From positions 744,001 to 808,000 of the forward strand of contig OZ037909.1 in NCBI GenBank assembly GCA_964035575.1: a stretch of DNA of 64,000 nt, read 5' to 3'. The notes under the pieces were generated by a model. The model was not told the origin of the DNA, did no database searches, and saw only the letters and a program-made list of their open reading frames with translations. The position numbers were made by a program, and so were the translations under genes. Each line of letters begins with the position of its first letter. The stretch's first letter is position 1. This DNA is from Rhynchopus sp. YZ270_cl-10 (taxonomy: Eukaryota; Euglenozoa; Diplonemea; Diplonemida; Diplonemidae). Below, piece after piece: positions 1 to 9,520 of the stretch.

Positions 1-566
1 ACACTACGACCAGGAGAGCGTGGTGTCCTTGGTGATGCAGGCGGTGTCGTACTGGCACCACGCAATATGGGGGTAGAGGTAGAGGTAGAGGCAGGGTAGG
101 CTCCGTATGCACTCTGCTGCTGCCCCCCACGCTGTGCAGGGGACGCAGTGCGAAGATTGCTCCGCCGCACAGCAGAGCCTCCTGGGGAGGGGTGGGCACC
201 ACGCCGCGACGCTGGCGGCGATACGCTGCGAAGCACAACAGGAGACGCTGCGGTTGGCTGTGCTGGCGCCAACCCCCCTTGGGCTGCGACAGACAGGGAC
301 ACCCCACGTCCTCGTGGAGTAGGCGGCAACCCAGGGTCCGTCGGCGCCCCTGTCGAATCGCATTCATCCATCTCACTATGCAGCTGCGGCGGTGTCAACA
401 CCCTGCTGCTGTACACCCCAACCCTTGGTTCACTCACCCTCCCCGACGGATACGCAAAGGCTGCCGGGGTAGATAGCGGGCTGCTCATTGTGCGAACGCT
501 TTGCGAAGGGCTTGGGGTCCGGGTACGTGCCCAGGCTGGCATATCCTTACGTCGTTTGTGATGCAT
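1..566 (-). CDS. Ser/Pro-rich low-complexity protein, N-terminal part, runs off left edge
   Basis: The minus strand is open from an ATG at 566 (protein begins MHHKRRKDMPAWARTRTPSP) to the left edge, about 188 codons without a stop. The product is rich in Ser, Pro, Thr, Arg and Gly, with many SP and TP pairs (for example SPLSTP, TPRSPGRS) of the kind phosphorylated by proline-directed kinases. Near the left edge a Ser-Thr run is encoded by a simple repeat at about 66-95. A long CT-rich pyrimidine tract (about 567-602) lies directly 5' of the ATG. No folded domain is recognisable. It is probably a disordered regulatory or cytoskeletal protein, but that is a guess. The rest of the gene lies outside the window, and the start could instead be an internal exon. 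Confidence 0.5.
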   Translation of the reverse strand, partial: MHHKRRKDMPAWARTRTPSPSQSVRTMSSPLSTPAAFAYPSGRVSEPRVGVYSSRVLTPPQLHSEMDECDSTGAPTDPGLPPTPRGRGVSLSVAAQGGLAPAQPTAASPVVLRSVSPPASRRGAHPSPGGSAVRRSNLRTASPAQRGGQQQSAYGAYPASTSTSTPILRGASTTPPASPRTPRSPGRS

Positions 567-839
567 CGGAGGAGGAGGAAAGAGAGAGAGAGAGAGAGTG
601 GAGAAGGAGAGGAGGACGGTGCGGTGTTGTGTCAACTCTTCACCTTTCGCTGCGCTCAGCTCCTCATTGCTTTTTTTTGGTGTGTTGTGCTGGAGGGTTG
701 GAGGATGGTTATTGAAAGGGGAGGGGAAACTTATGAATATGTCTTTAATGTGTGCACACATCTTTAAAAAAAAATTGTTGTCGTATCAGGACAGACTAGA
801 TAAAGGCTTCGCAACCTGCAGTCGAAGGGCGAACTCCGT

Positions 840-1070
840 GCGGACCAGTGGGAAGCTGTGATGAGGTACAGCGACGAACGCGTGTGCGCCAGAGTGCCTG
901 AAGTAGGTGAAACTGTGAACGGTGTCAAGGTAGACCAGAGTCATAAGGAGCTCATCCGCAAGTTCCAGTTGCACCAGCACCGCCGAGACCGGTGCTTCAA
1001 GGTGGACCCCAACCGGTGCCGCCACGGGTTCCCCCGTCCGTTGGCAGAGAAATCTAGAAAGGCTTAGAGG
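840..1070 (+). mobile_element. Helitron Rep/helicase N-terminal fragment (relic)
   Basis: The plus-strand frame from 858 to 1067 encodes a stretch ending in HRRDRCFKVDPNRCRHGFPRPL-like residues. Paired His/Cys followed by C-R-x-G-F-P-R-P-L is the signature of the Helitron-like N-terminal domain of Helitron Rep-helicase proteins. Only about 70 codons remain and they stop at 1067; no Rep (HUH) motif, helicase or Helitron end hairpin is visible. It is the only coding-like sequence on the plus strand, as expected of an insertion. I read it as a decayed Helitron piece. Confidence 0.6.
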
Positions 1071-2116
1071 GACATCTGATGAGAGAAATGGAAGTGGGGT
1101 GCTGCAACTCAATCTGAGGATGTTTCATTTTTGAGTTTTCTTCAGTGTTCAGGAATATGAAAACCGGGTGAAATAACCGGGTGAAATGGGGTGACTTTGG
1201 TGGGGCAAGTCACCCGGGGACAGTCTACGTGCGGGAGGATAGGGTTTCGGGTGATTACTTCCTCCTCCCTCTTGCGGCAGAGTCTGGTGTGCGCGACTTG
1301 AATCCTCTATCGCCCTCTGCAAGGGGTCGACACGAAAAAGATGGAGTCGAGGAACCATCTTGCTTTGGTGAACGCGACTGGTCGCAACAAGAACAACATG
1401 CCTTGGTCGCTCGATGTCCCTCTTGGCGATGAAAGCGAATGGCACTGAATCCAGAAGGCGACGGGACCCCATCTCTCCGAAAAACGAAGTTTTTAGAAGA
1501 GAAACACTCGTGCATTTGGGTTGGCTTACGTGAAAGGAATCACATCTGGACAGGTAGGGGACATCGCTTTGATGCAGGAACATACGTGCCCACCGAACTA
1601 AACCCCTCGAGTACAGCACCAACCAAGTTAACTCTTCACTTAAGGTTCTCAGTGTTGACACTAGGCCGACGACCGCCTTTTAAAGATAAAATACAGTGGG
1701 TAGAGTAGGGAGGACCTTGTCTTCGACTTCACACGAGGTATATGAAACATTCCTAAAAATCCTTAGCAAAGAAAAAGAAGAAAAAAAAAGCGAACAAAAT
1801 AAGAAGGGAAACGCTTTGTAAGATACATGGTGCCTCACCCTCCCCGCATGTCCACACATACAAAAGGGTTTTGTGCAATACAGTGCAGCTCTTTGTTTTG
1901 CTATCTTGGTTCAAGAAAGGGGGTGGGTTAATGTTAAAGAGACCCCATTAAACAGAATGAAAGATCGAATATTTTTTTTACAAAGAAAATCTGCAATTAC
2001 GAAGAGAAGGAAAAGAAGGTGAAGTTGAAAAGCATTGCAATAACAAAACGCAAAAAGAAGAGAAAAAAAAAAGTAACGTCACACATCAACACGACACTCG
2101 AGACAAAAAAATAAAA

Positions 2117-2117
<1 letters not shown>
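1071..2117. other. Gene-free spacer
   Basis: No supported gene. A short direct repeat (ACCGGGTGAAAT) occurs twice at about 1161-1187. Reading frames on both strands in 1280-1660 are short and broken and match nothing I recognise. The right half is A-rich. Confidence 0.4.

Positions 2118-2150
<33 letters not shown>
2118..2150. repeat. 33-base poly(A) run
   Basis: Uninterrupted run of A. It could be a retroposed tail or simple slippage; no element with target duplication is visible next to it. Confidence 0.9.
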
Positions 2151-2152
<2 letters not shown>

Positions 2153-2651
2153 CTCAACACCTTCCCATTCACATTGTCAATTGACCCACCCGGCCCATAT
2201 CTCCTCAAAACTGTTGAACCCCTTTTGTTCGTTCTTTTCCTTCTTGCAAAATTGGGGTGCACAAAAATTCACCCCAAAAAAGACACCCCAAAAGAAAACC
2301 CCCCAAAAAATGTAACGTTGTCCTCATGGGAAAGTACTCCACTTTGTTATCGTTGTTGCCATCCCACTGTGCACCTCGGTTTTCTGCCCCCCCACCCCCT
2401 CCTTCAGCTCCCGCTCCCTCCCCGATCAAGATCCATCCCCCCCAGATCTACCCCTCGCCAATGCCTGCGAGTCTCTCTATGAGGCGGTCGCCGTTGATCA
2501 CTTCTGTAGTCAGGATGATGATTCTTGTGTTCGACCGTTCTTTTGCTGCTGCCTGTGGGTGGGGTGGTGGTGGGGTGGAATTTTTCTTGACGACCTCAGC
2601 AGTTGTAGATCTACGCGCTGAAGCGTATCAAATAAATAAATCAAATAAAGC
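2151..2651. other. Gene-free spacer
   Basis: C- and T-rich on the plus strand between 2390 and 2470, with no supported gene, RNA or repeat. Confidence 0.4.
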
Positions 2652-2656
2652 TCATA

Positions 2657-2936
2657 TGAGGTGATCCAGTCTCACGCCTTTTCACACATTTTCACTTGGT
2701 TTCACGGTGTGAAAAAGTGTGTACGAAAGTGAAAAAAAAACTGCTTCACGCACTCTGAGTGGATTCCTCCAGAAAAAAAACTTGGTGTTTTCACATGGTT
2801 TCACACGTTTTCACTTGGTTTCACATGTTTTCACTTGGTTTCACACATTTTCACTTGATTTCACACATTTTCACCTTGTTTTCACACGTTTTCACGGTGT
2901 GAAAACGTGTGGAAAAGTGTGCACTGGATCACCTCA
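2657..2936. mobile_element. 280-bp non-autonomous TIR element (TGRGGTG family)
   Basis: Terminal inverted repeats TGAGGTGATCCAGT (2657-2670) and its complement (2923-2936) flank an interior made of about ten short repeats of the form TTTCACAC/TTTTCACTTGG. Direct repeats TCATA at 2652-2656 and 2937-2941 look like a 5-bp target duplication. A 3-bp CAT duplication with one more TIR base is also possible. The interior array could be transposase-binding subterminal repeats. A larger relative lies at 14775-16014. No coding capacity. Confidence 0.75.
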
Positions 2937-3140
2937 TCATAACTATAACTGATCCTCTATTAAGAGATCCGATGGAGGTACGCTAACCCTACTCCGTAAT
3001 CGTTGTTGCAAAGAGAAACCTTCGTGAGATGAATGAGTCTCTCTCATGCATAACGCAAGAAGAGATACTTTGGAGGCTCTCTTTTTTGCTGATTTTTTCT
3101 TATTTCCCCGCTGGGCTGAGTCCACCATATTTTTACTCGA

Positions 3141-5462
3141 TTAGATTGGTGGAGTGGAAATTGTTTTACTAAAAAAACACAAAAATTTCTGAAAACGTTG
3201 TAAAAATACGGTGATGTTATGTTGTTGTGGGGGTTGATGGGAGTGGGGCCAAAAATCCATACCGCAAGTAACCGCAGTCCAGCAATTTCGCCCTGGGTGA
3301 TACCTCCGAGGAAGAGGAACATCAGCACGTTCCCGTCCTCCCTTTCGCACTCTGGGGGCAGTTCGGGTGGGCCGAAGGCAGGGCCGGGGAGTTGGTTCAG
3401 CGGTGCGTCCATGCCGTTCCTGTTGAAAAAAAAAGATAAATACACTACATGACCACTTCCGTTTATCAAGAGAAAAAGGCTTGAGAAGACAAATGCACCT
3501 TGCTGTGCACATTCCCCTACAATAAAAAAAGCAACGCCTCCTTTGCCACATTCAGACCTCCACAACCTTTCTCAGTAACTGACAAACCATCCCTCCCTAA
3601 GCCCCCTATAAATAAGAAAAATTGTAAGATGAACATAAGCCTTTCTCAGCCACCTTTGATCACACATCATCACATCATCACATCATCACTCACATAAAGA
3701 ATCTATACCATTGCATTGGCCCTGTCATTGCTGTCTCTGCGAGTCGCACGAGGGGAGGCTTGTAGCCGTCGTAGAAGCGGGATGGGTCGGAACGGTCGAA
3801 TTTGCGGTGGGCGTCCTCCGCAGGACGGTCTTTCCAGAACTGCAGCTGGCTGACAACGTCAGCCCCCTTGGTACGGAGGGCCTTTGATGTGGGCATGGAG
3901 ATGAGCGAACGCTTGCCTACACCGAGGAACCCGGCACGCTCAAGATTCTCAATCATAGAGAGTGCACGCAGGCCGTAGGCGGTGGTGAACTTCTGACGGA
4001 GTTCGTCGTAGTTCTTCTTCGTGAGGCCCTCTGTCAGCGCCGTTGCACACAACACACGCAACACCTTCGGCAGCGGATGGTTCTGGAAGATGCAGTTATC
4101 CAAATACCTTGTTGAGGCAGAATCCAACATAACGTTCTCCTCATTGATCCCAAGCAGCCTGCGCTGGTTTTCGTACAGCGCCTGGTGGTCTGGTGAGTCG
4201 TACACCTTCTTCAACTCCTTCGCAATCGCAATGTGCACCCCAATCAACCGCTCGGCCTCTTTGATCATTGGGACCTTCTCCATGAATATTCTGATGTCGC
4301 GCAGCTCTTTCAAGCTCTTCCGTTCGTCACGCTTCGTTTCAATGGAGTACAGAAGCGACTGCATGTCTGTTCCTAGCTGTGCCTTTGTTGACCCACGCAG
4401 TTCACGGTACACTATATCAGCCTCCGCAGTAAAGACGTGCCCCTTCGCGCCATCAACAAAGATGTCCGCCTGGGCATCCTGCTCAATGTCTTTGTCATCC
4501 CCAAAGTATTGGTTTGGAAGGCCAAATATCTCATTGACTAGCCCTTCGTAGGTGAGGTGATGCAACACTGGCGTTAATGGATCAAGATCACGGTCAAAGA
4601 TATAGAGACAATCAACCTGGGAAGGGTGTTGTGTCGACGCAGACTGCACCTTGCTGCTTTCAAGCCGCATCCGCTTCAGGATTTGGTTCACCTTCTCTGA
4701 GAGACGTCCTTTGCCTCGCACTGCTTTGAAGTCTCCGTAGAACGCTTGGATTTTAATGAGAGACCGTGCAACAAATGCGAGGGAGGAGACATCAGACTGC
4801 AGCATCGTTTCCCGCACAAAGTCTGGCATATCCATTGTAATCAGATCCGGTTCTAACGGTATCAAATCCAGCTCCAAGCTGTGCACAGTGAGACGATGTC
4901 CAAACACCTCCACTGTCGCATCTCCTATCCCTCCGTGACCGAGTTTTGATATTGCGCCTCCTTGAAACGCTTCTTCAAGGACAGAACGGCAGAATTTTCG
5001 TGGAGTAAAATAGATGTCAATTTCCGGCTTTTTTCGGAAGAATCCGGATCCAAGGTTTCCAGCGGATTCGCGCGAACGAACATCTAATCGAATCCGTTCT
5101 GCAAGGTTCTTCAAACCGGCAAGAGAGGATCGTAGAATGTAGACCCAACGTTCTGATGAAGATGCGGATCCTGCTGCAGCAGGGGAGGTCTGATGAGCAG
5201 CAGCCTCCTGGGCAAGCTCGTCGGAGCAAAGATATAAATCTGCACTTTCGCGTACCATCTTAACAAACCCTGCTCCCCTTGTCTCCAACGTCGCCTCCAT
5301 AGCCGATACCAGCCGCTTCTCCATAAAGATCTTGCGCTTGACCCCCTGCTGGTTCAGAACGTCCAACACCTCATCCTTCACAAATGCACGCAGCTGTGAG
5401 AGACGCAGCACATCATCAATGTCAGTCCGCCCCGAGAAATCCATATTGATTTTATTTGACAT
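3141..5462 (-). CDS. VPS33: VPS33-like Sec1/Munc18 protein (HOPS/CORVET subunit)
   Basis: Exons 5462-3709, 3419-3263 and probably 3188-3141; about 652 residues against roughly 600 in animals and up to 690 in fungi. Sec1/Munc18-type proteins bind SNAREs, and VPS33 does so within the HOPS and CORVET tethers of endosomes and lysosomes or vacuoles. Family features seen: SLELDLIPLEPDLITMDMP near residue 195, the basic RGKGRLSEKVNQILKRM segment, YIFDRDLDPLTPVLHHLTYEGLVNEIFG near 290-315, and LFLGGITQGEIAGLRLLA in exon 2. YEGL[IV]xEIFG and the C-terminal GG[IV]T-EI-LR motif favour VPS33 over other SM proteins. Intron 1 (3420-3708, GTATAG...AACAG) and intron 2 (3189-3262, GTATGG...TTCAG) keep frame. 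The last exon, 15 residues, is the least certain part. The start is a true ATG after a pyrimidine tract at 5464-5525. Confidence 0.88.
3624..3656 (+). repeat. H-loop dispersed stem-loop, copy in VPS33 intron 1
   Basis: Member of a dispersed about 35-45-base family reading AGATGAAC-TAAGCCTC...; this copy has a degraded right stem. It sits inside VPS33 intron 1, antisense to the gene. Confidence 0.45.
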
Positions 5463-6133
5463 TGTGAGAGAATAGGAGGGAAGAAAGAGGAGGGGGGCGG
5501 GGCGGGGGGGGGGGGGGGTTCACAACCGAACCACGTGTACTGCGATTCTGTTAGAAAAATATAAGGGTCGATATCAGGGGTATATACAGGAGGGCAAAAC
5601 AATCAACCTAACTGAGTGTTCACCAAGCCTTACCGAAATTCGGGCTTTTGAAGAAAAAAAATGATAAATCTTGGGGGGGGGAAATCGGGGGTTTTTTTGG
5701 CACCTCACACAAGCCTCAGAGTGACCAGAAGTGTGTTTAGGAAGGCAACTTCCTCTATAGCCCCACCGACTCCATTTTTTCTTGGAGCTTCCAGTACCGT
5801 ACATTGCTCCGTTCCCTAAAAGGAATGGTAAAAAGGTTTTCAAAAAAAAAACGCTCTAGTGGGGTATGAAACTGAATGCCAGAAGGGGGGTGTGGTGTGC
5901 TTAAAAAAAAGAAAAATGGGGGCATTTGAGGAAGACACTGCATTGCCGTATTGTTTCAAATAAAAAAACAAACTGTTTCATTCTCTCTACCTCTGGCCCA
6001 TCAGAGCCAACAGCATAATCTACACGGGGAGCCCTCCGCCTTACAAAACGGAGTGGCTTCCCGCTTCTGCTACATCAAGAAATCTACGATTTCTCTTAGT
6101 TGCGGGTTTTTCTCTTTATTGTTGTTGTACCAA
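5463..6133. other. Spacer 5' of VPS33
   Basis: A 15-base G run lies near 5504-5518, so the strand sense to VPS33 has a pyrimidine tract directly 5' of its ATG. No other gene or RNA is recognised. Confidence 0.4.
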
Positions 6134-6580
6134 GGGAAGGCTAGTTTTTCCATTTACTGTTATGATGAGGTGTTATTGTTACAAAGTAACAATAAAACCG
6201 TGGGTACTGCCCCAAAAAAAAGTGCATCTGAACGGCATCTGAAAAATTTCAGCCTGTGTCGGGCAGCCCTTTACCCATTTTCACCCTTTTCTTGTTCCTT
6301 ATCCTCTCTATGTCTTCACTTTTGGCCCCCCCACATTGACCAAAACACGTTGACCAAAACCAAGAACTCACACACAGTTCATTTCGTCGAAGTTGACCCC
6401 ACACAACGGACGGTCCCCGAAAACGCAAATACAGACGTTTTCGAACATTTTTGGGTTTTGGGTAGAAAATCTCGTTAAATTTGGACTTTGGCTTCTCCTT
6501 GGCCCTCTTTACCTGACACAGATTTTAACCAAAACCAAGAACTTCCATTTATAACAATAAATGGAAAAACTAGCCTTCCC
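6134..6580. mobile_element. 447-bp TIR element
   Basis: GGGAAGGCTAGTTTTTCCAT... at 6134-6156 is repeated in perfect inversion at 6558-6580, and the match continues with one mismatch for about seven more bases. Flanking CAA at 6131-6133 and 6581-6583 could be a 3-bp target duplication, but three bases are weak evidence. The interior carries an inverted copy of the shared module also found in other elements (about 6330-6470). Non-coding. Superfamily unassigned; PIF/Harbinger makes 3-bp duplications but of TWA type. Confidence 0.65.
6330..6470 (-). repeat. Shared internal module (M80), copy in 447-bp element
   Basis: On the minus strand it reads GCGTTTTCGGGGACCGTCCG, then TGTGGGGTCAACTTCG, then ACGAAATGAAC and TTCTTGGTTTTGGTCAA, matching the order of motifs at 11636-11715 and 30020-30105. 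Confidence 0.55.
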
Positions 6581-6671
6581 CAACAAGGTCTCCCTAGCCT
6601 ATTTTCCGCCAGTAGCAGGACAAAAATACAATACCAATAAAATAAATGCATTTTTTTTTTTGGCAGAATCT

Positions 6672-7088
6672 TCACCGCCGCCGCCCACCAAGGAAGCATT
6701 GCAGCCCTGTCCGCTCCTTGCCCCGCTGTTCGTTATATAACCGTATTTTTTCGACCCTTGCCCGGAGGTCTTTGTCCCGCTCTCGTGGAGGTTTGGGTTT
6801 TGCTTTTGCTCGGACTTCTCGGAGTTGTTCTATTTTAGATTTTGGGGCCTGCGGGGGAGGGACGTTTGCGGGCTGGGGCGGTGCTTGTCGGTGGGGTTCT
6901 GGTTGCTTTTGTGGTTGGAATGGGGTGCGTGGGTGGGCAACACCTTGTATTTCTGCTGACGCTCGCTTGCGGGAGAGACGCTCTGCAGCAACCACCTTCT
7001 GCACAAGGACACGTCGCTGCGAGTGCTTCTTCAATGTGTCCGCTGCATCCATCACCTTCTCAATGCTGGCGATAACCGGCCTATCAGC
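6672..7088 (-). CDS. Probable 3' exon: J-domain helix-III-like start, Pro-rich basic tail
   Basis: The minus-strand frame encodes 138 residues starting ADRPVIASIEKVMDAADTLK after a good acceptor (CTTACAAACAG|GCTG) and ending at a stop at 6672. The first 25 residues resemble helix III of a J domain, as does the start of exon 2 of the neighbouring gene (GTNPNQGKMKSVLRAAEVLK). The rest is a basic helix, a Pro/Gln-rich stretch and a charged coiled-coil-like end. No ATG precedes the acceptor in this frame. It is in phase with the HPD-bearing exon 8671-8823, so it may be an alternative 3' exon of that gene, or a leftover of a duplicated copy whose first exon was lost. The sequence before the acceptor is A-rich, not pyrimidine-rich, which lowers confidence. 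Confidence 0.45.
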   Translation of the reverse strand, partial: ADRPVIASIEKVMDAADTLKKHSQRRVLVQKVVAAERLSRKRASAEIQGVAHPRTPFQPQKQPEPHRQAPPQPANVPPPQAPKSKIEQLREVRAKAKPKPPRERDKDLRARVEKIRLYNEQRGKERTGLQCFLGGRRR

Positions 7089-7183
7089 CTGTTTGTAAGT
7101 GTGTTTGGTAGATGTTTGTTTCTTTTTTTTCCGCCCAAAGAGAGACACTTCGTCGATAGAGGCTGTCTCTCCCGTTCCTGCAC

Positions 7184-8823
7184 TCAATCTGCCAAGTCTG
7201 CCACAGCTGGGTGTGCTGCCTGCGGCTGTGTTTGGGCGCGACTCATAATGTCCGAGTAAGGGAGCACCACCCCATGGATCGTCACGCTCTTGATATCCTC
7301 ATGCTCCATGAGTGTGCATAGCTTGGTGTACAACTCTGGTCGGCTTGCGCGTGGATGCAACTTTTCAATGGCTGTGATAACAAGCTGCATTGCAGACATC
7401 TCCCGCCCGTCAAGCAGCTGCACATCTTCGTTGAAGTCCGCAAGGGCGGAAAACACCAGAGACGCCATTGTTGATCGAGAACCCACGAGGGCAGCTCTCA
7501 GAAGCAAATCCTTCCTCGAGTACACCTTCCCATTGCTGGACACGACGTGTTCGTCGTTGTCCATATTACTTGCAAGACCCCACAGCACATCTAAACCTGT
7601 GCCTCCTAGCTCCAACGCGAATGTGTACAAGTCTCTACATGTGACAATCTCTGAGCAGAAGGTGGTCACCTCTCCTGGTCCCATGCAGTTCGCCAAGGAT
7701 ACAATGTTGATATTGCTTGATGTCCGTTCCACCAGCTCTTCCAGAACTTCCTTTATGAGACGATTTGTTCCGTTGAAGATGATACGGGAAAGACCGTGTA
7801 GTTCACCTGGCCGCTCAAAGCGTATCATTGGTTTTGGGTAGGGGAATTGTTTATTAATGTACGTCTTCTCTTCCGGATGATGCTCCAACGCGTACGCAAC
7901 AAGGCCCCTCTCGTCGTAATAACCGAAAGAGTCGCAATACACCAACCCGCCCCGAGCCTCTCCCGCAAGGAAGAGAAGCATCTCTGCTGAGCGGCGCTTC
8001 CTGTCGTGGACTCTGTACATGACAGCCGCAAGCTTGCTAATGGTGACAGAGAACCGCGATGTGCTCTTAATTGCAACCTTGATCCGCTCTTGGGTGCAGT
8101 GCTTGAGCATCGCCTTCAGAACGTCTGGACGCGACAGCTCCTTGCCCTTGAGGAGCACTGTGCTGTACGAGGGCATTGCAGAGAACAGGTCTACGTAGCG
8201 CTGTGGGTCGTCGTCCTTCTCCTCCACTCGACCTGCCAATTCCGGCACAGCTGCTGTCTGCTGGCATTTGCTTTGTGATGGTGGTGGTGGTGGTGGAGGT
8301 GGTCGTGGACGTGGCGGCTGTCGAAAAGCAGGGCCGTCCGCACGTACGGTACCCGTGTGCCGAAGCATTTCCTGCACTTCCTCCTTCCGTTCCTTCTCTG
8401 TTTGGACTTCAGTTTGCCCCTTCTTCAGCACTTCCGCTGCACGCAGCACACTTTTCATCTTTCCCTGGTTCGGATTCGTCCCCTGTGAATATTACGGGTG
8501 AACCAACCCGCCCCTCAAAAAAAGGGGTGTGGGATAGCAAAGCGTTTGCATACCACACCACGCAAAATTCCCCTTGACAGACCGAACGCAGCAAAAACAT
8601 TAAACGGGTGGGGGCAAACAGATTACACGCCGTTGACATTGGGGAAAACGCGGGGATAGTGGGCACATACTGTATCAGGATGGACCTGCATCAACAGAGA
8701 TGTCTTTGCTGCTTTTATTTTACTTTGGGTCACTGCGGCCAGCGGCCCCTTCAGTCCAAGAACCTTCATCGCCTGTGTCGGGCACATGTGAAGTGGGAGG
8801 GACCTCCCCAACGCACCCCACAT
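7184..8823 (-). CDS. J-domain protein fused to a helical repeat region
   Basis: Exon 1 is 8823-8671 and exon 2 is 8482-7184; 483 residues. J-domain proteins stimulate Hsp70 ATPase through a His-Pro-Asp motif. Exon 1 encodes KVLGL (residues 20-24), a helix-II-like segment QSKIKAAKTSLLMQV and HPD at 48-50; exon 2 continues in phase as GTNPNQGKMKSVLRAAEVLK, which fits helix III. The intron (8483-8670) has GTATGT and TTCACAG. A Pro-rich linker with an eight-proline run follows. The C-terminal 350 residues contain about five degenerate units of the form L-x3-M-x3-E-x-V-x4-G-x4-R-x-x-L, such as LASNMDNDEHVVSSNGKVYS. I do not recognise this repeat. A paralogue lies at 9521-10261 and their 5' flanks are almost identical. 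Confidence 0.72.
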
Positions 8824-8845
8824 TGTTGCAGACTCGTTGCAAACA

Positions 8846-8866
8846 CTGCAGGTCCCAAAAGGAAAG
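8846..8866 (-). promoter_or_regulatory. Candidate splice acceptor before the J-protein start
   Basis: On the gene strand a tract GCCTTTCCTTTTGGGACCTG ends in CAG 22 bases before the ATG. The same arrangement precedes the paralogue at 10261. It may receive a spliced leader or a 5' UTR exon. Confidence 0.4.
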
Positions 8867-8894
8867 GCACACCTGCCTCAAATAATGCTTGGTG

Positions 8895-8910
8895 GAGGTT
8901 ATTTAACCTC
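8895..8910. promoter_or_regulatory. Conserved palindrome GAGGTTA-TT-TAACCTC
   Basis: Perfect 7-bp inverted repeat around TT. It is conserved, at the same 72-base distance from the ATG, in the 5' flank of the paralogous gene (10333-10348). It could be a binding site for a dimeric regulator, or simply part of a recent duplication. Confidence 0.4.
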
Positions 8911-9218
8911 AGTGTGTCTGAAGGGGGGGCGTGTATCGGGTGTTGGTGGAAAGGGGGTGGGTGGTGGATGCAGTACGTCTTTGCACAAATATTTATGTTG
9001 TCCATCTTTGTGTACTGATGTTTTGGGTTTTGCCTTTGCAGCAGCTTGGGCATCCCACACGGGGGTTGGTTTTTTTTGGATCTGTGGGGGCAAAAGGGAA
9101 CAAATGAAATTGCTAAGTGTTCACGGGTGTTTGATGCTCGAACATATAGCTGCCGCAGATGAGTAGATAAGGCGTGCAGACGCAAGGCATACAGCTCAAC
9201 AGCTGCAACAACAAAGCT

Positions 9219-9490
9219 CCTGGTGGTATGCTCTTGGCCAGGGATGCTTCAGTCTCTTTGTGTTCTTTTGTGCGAAAACACTTCCGCGATAGATGGCATT
9301 TGATCATGACCACTCAAAGTGTGCAAACCTTGTCATGATTCCCCACCGCCCAATATATCGCGTCTTGACAACGCCACAACACGCTTACCCATGCTCATGA
9401 GGACAGCACACGACAGCTCCTCGCCTTAGGACGTTGTGCTGTGTGTTCGCATTGTGGTGAACAGGTCTAGGCAGCGCAGTGGCTGTCTCT
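9219..9490 (-). pseudogene. Relic of a third J/helical-repeat gene copy
   Basis: Two stretches match the neighbouring genes: 9219-9255 resembles 10000-10030 of the right-hand copy, and 9370-9490 resembles 8098-8215 of the left-hand copy, including the region coding for YVDLFSAMP. Frames are not continuous and the middle is unrelated. It shows that the locus arose by tandem duplication with decay of one copy. Confidence 0.55.
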
Positions 9491-9520
9491 TCCGTTCCTG
9501 CACTCAACCTGCCAAGTCTG

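Noticed and set aside
786-1112. Minus-strand frame of 108 residues
   Set aside because: It overlaps the plus-strand Helitron signature, which is the recognisable one.
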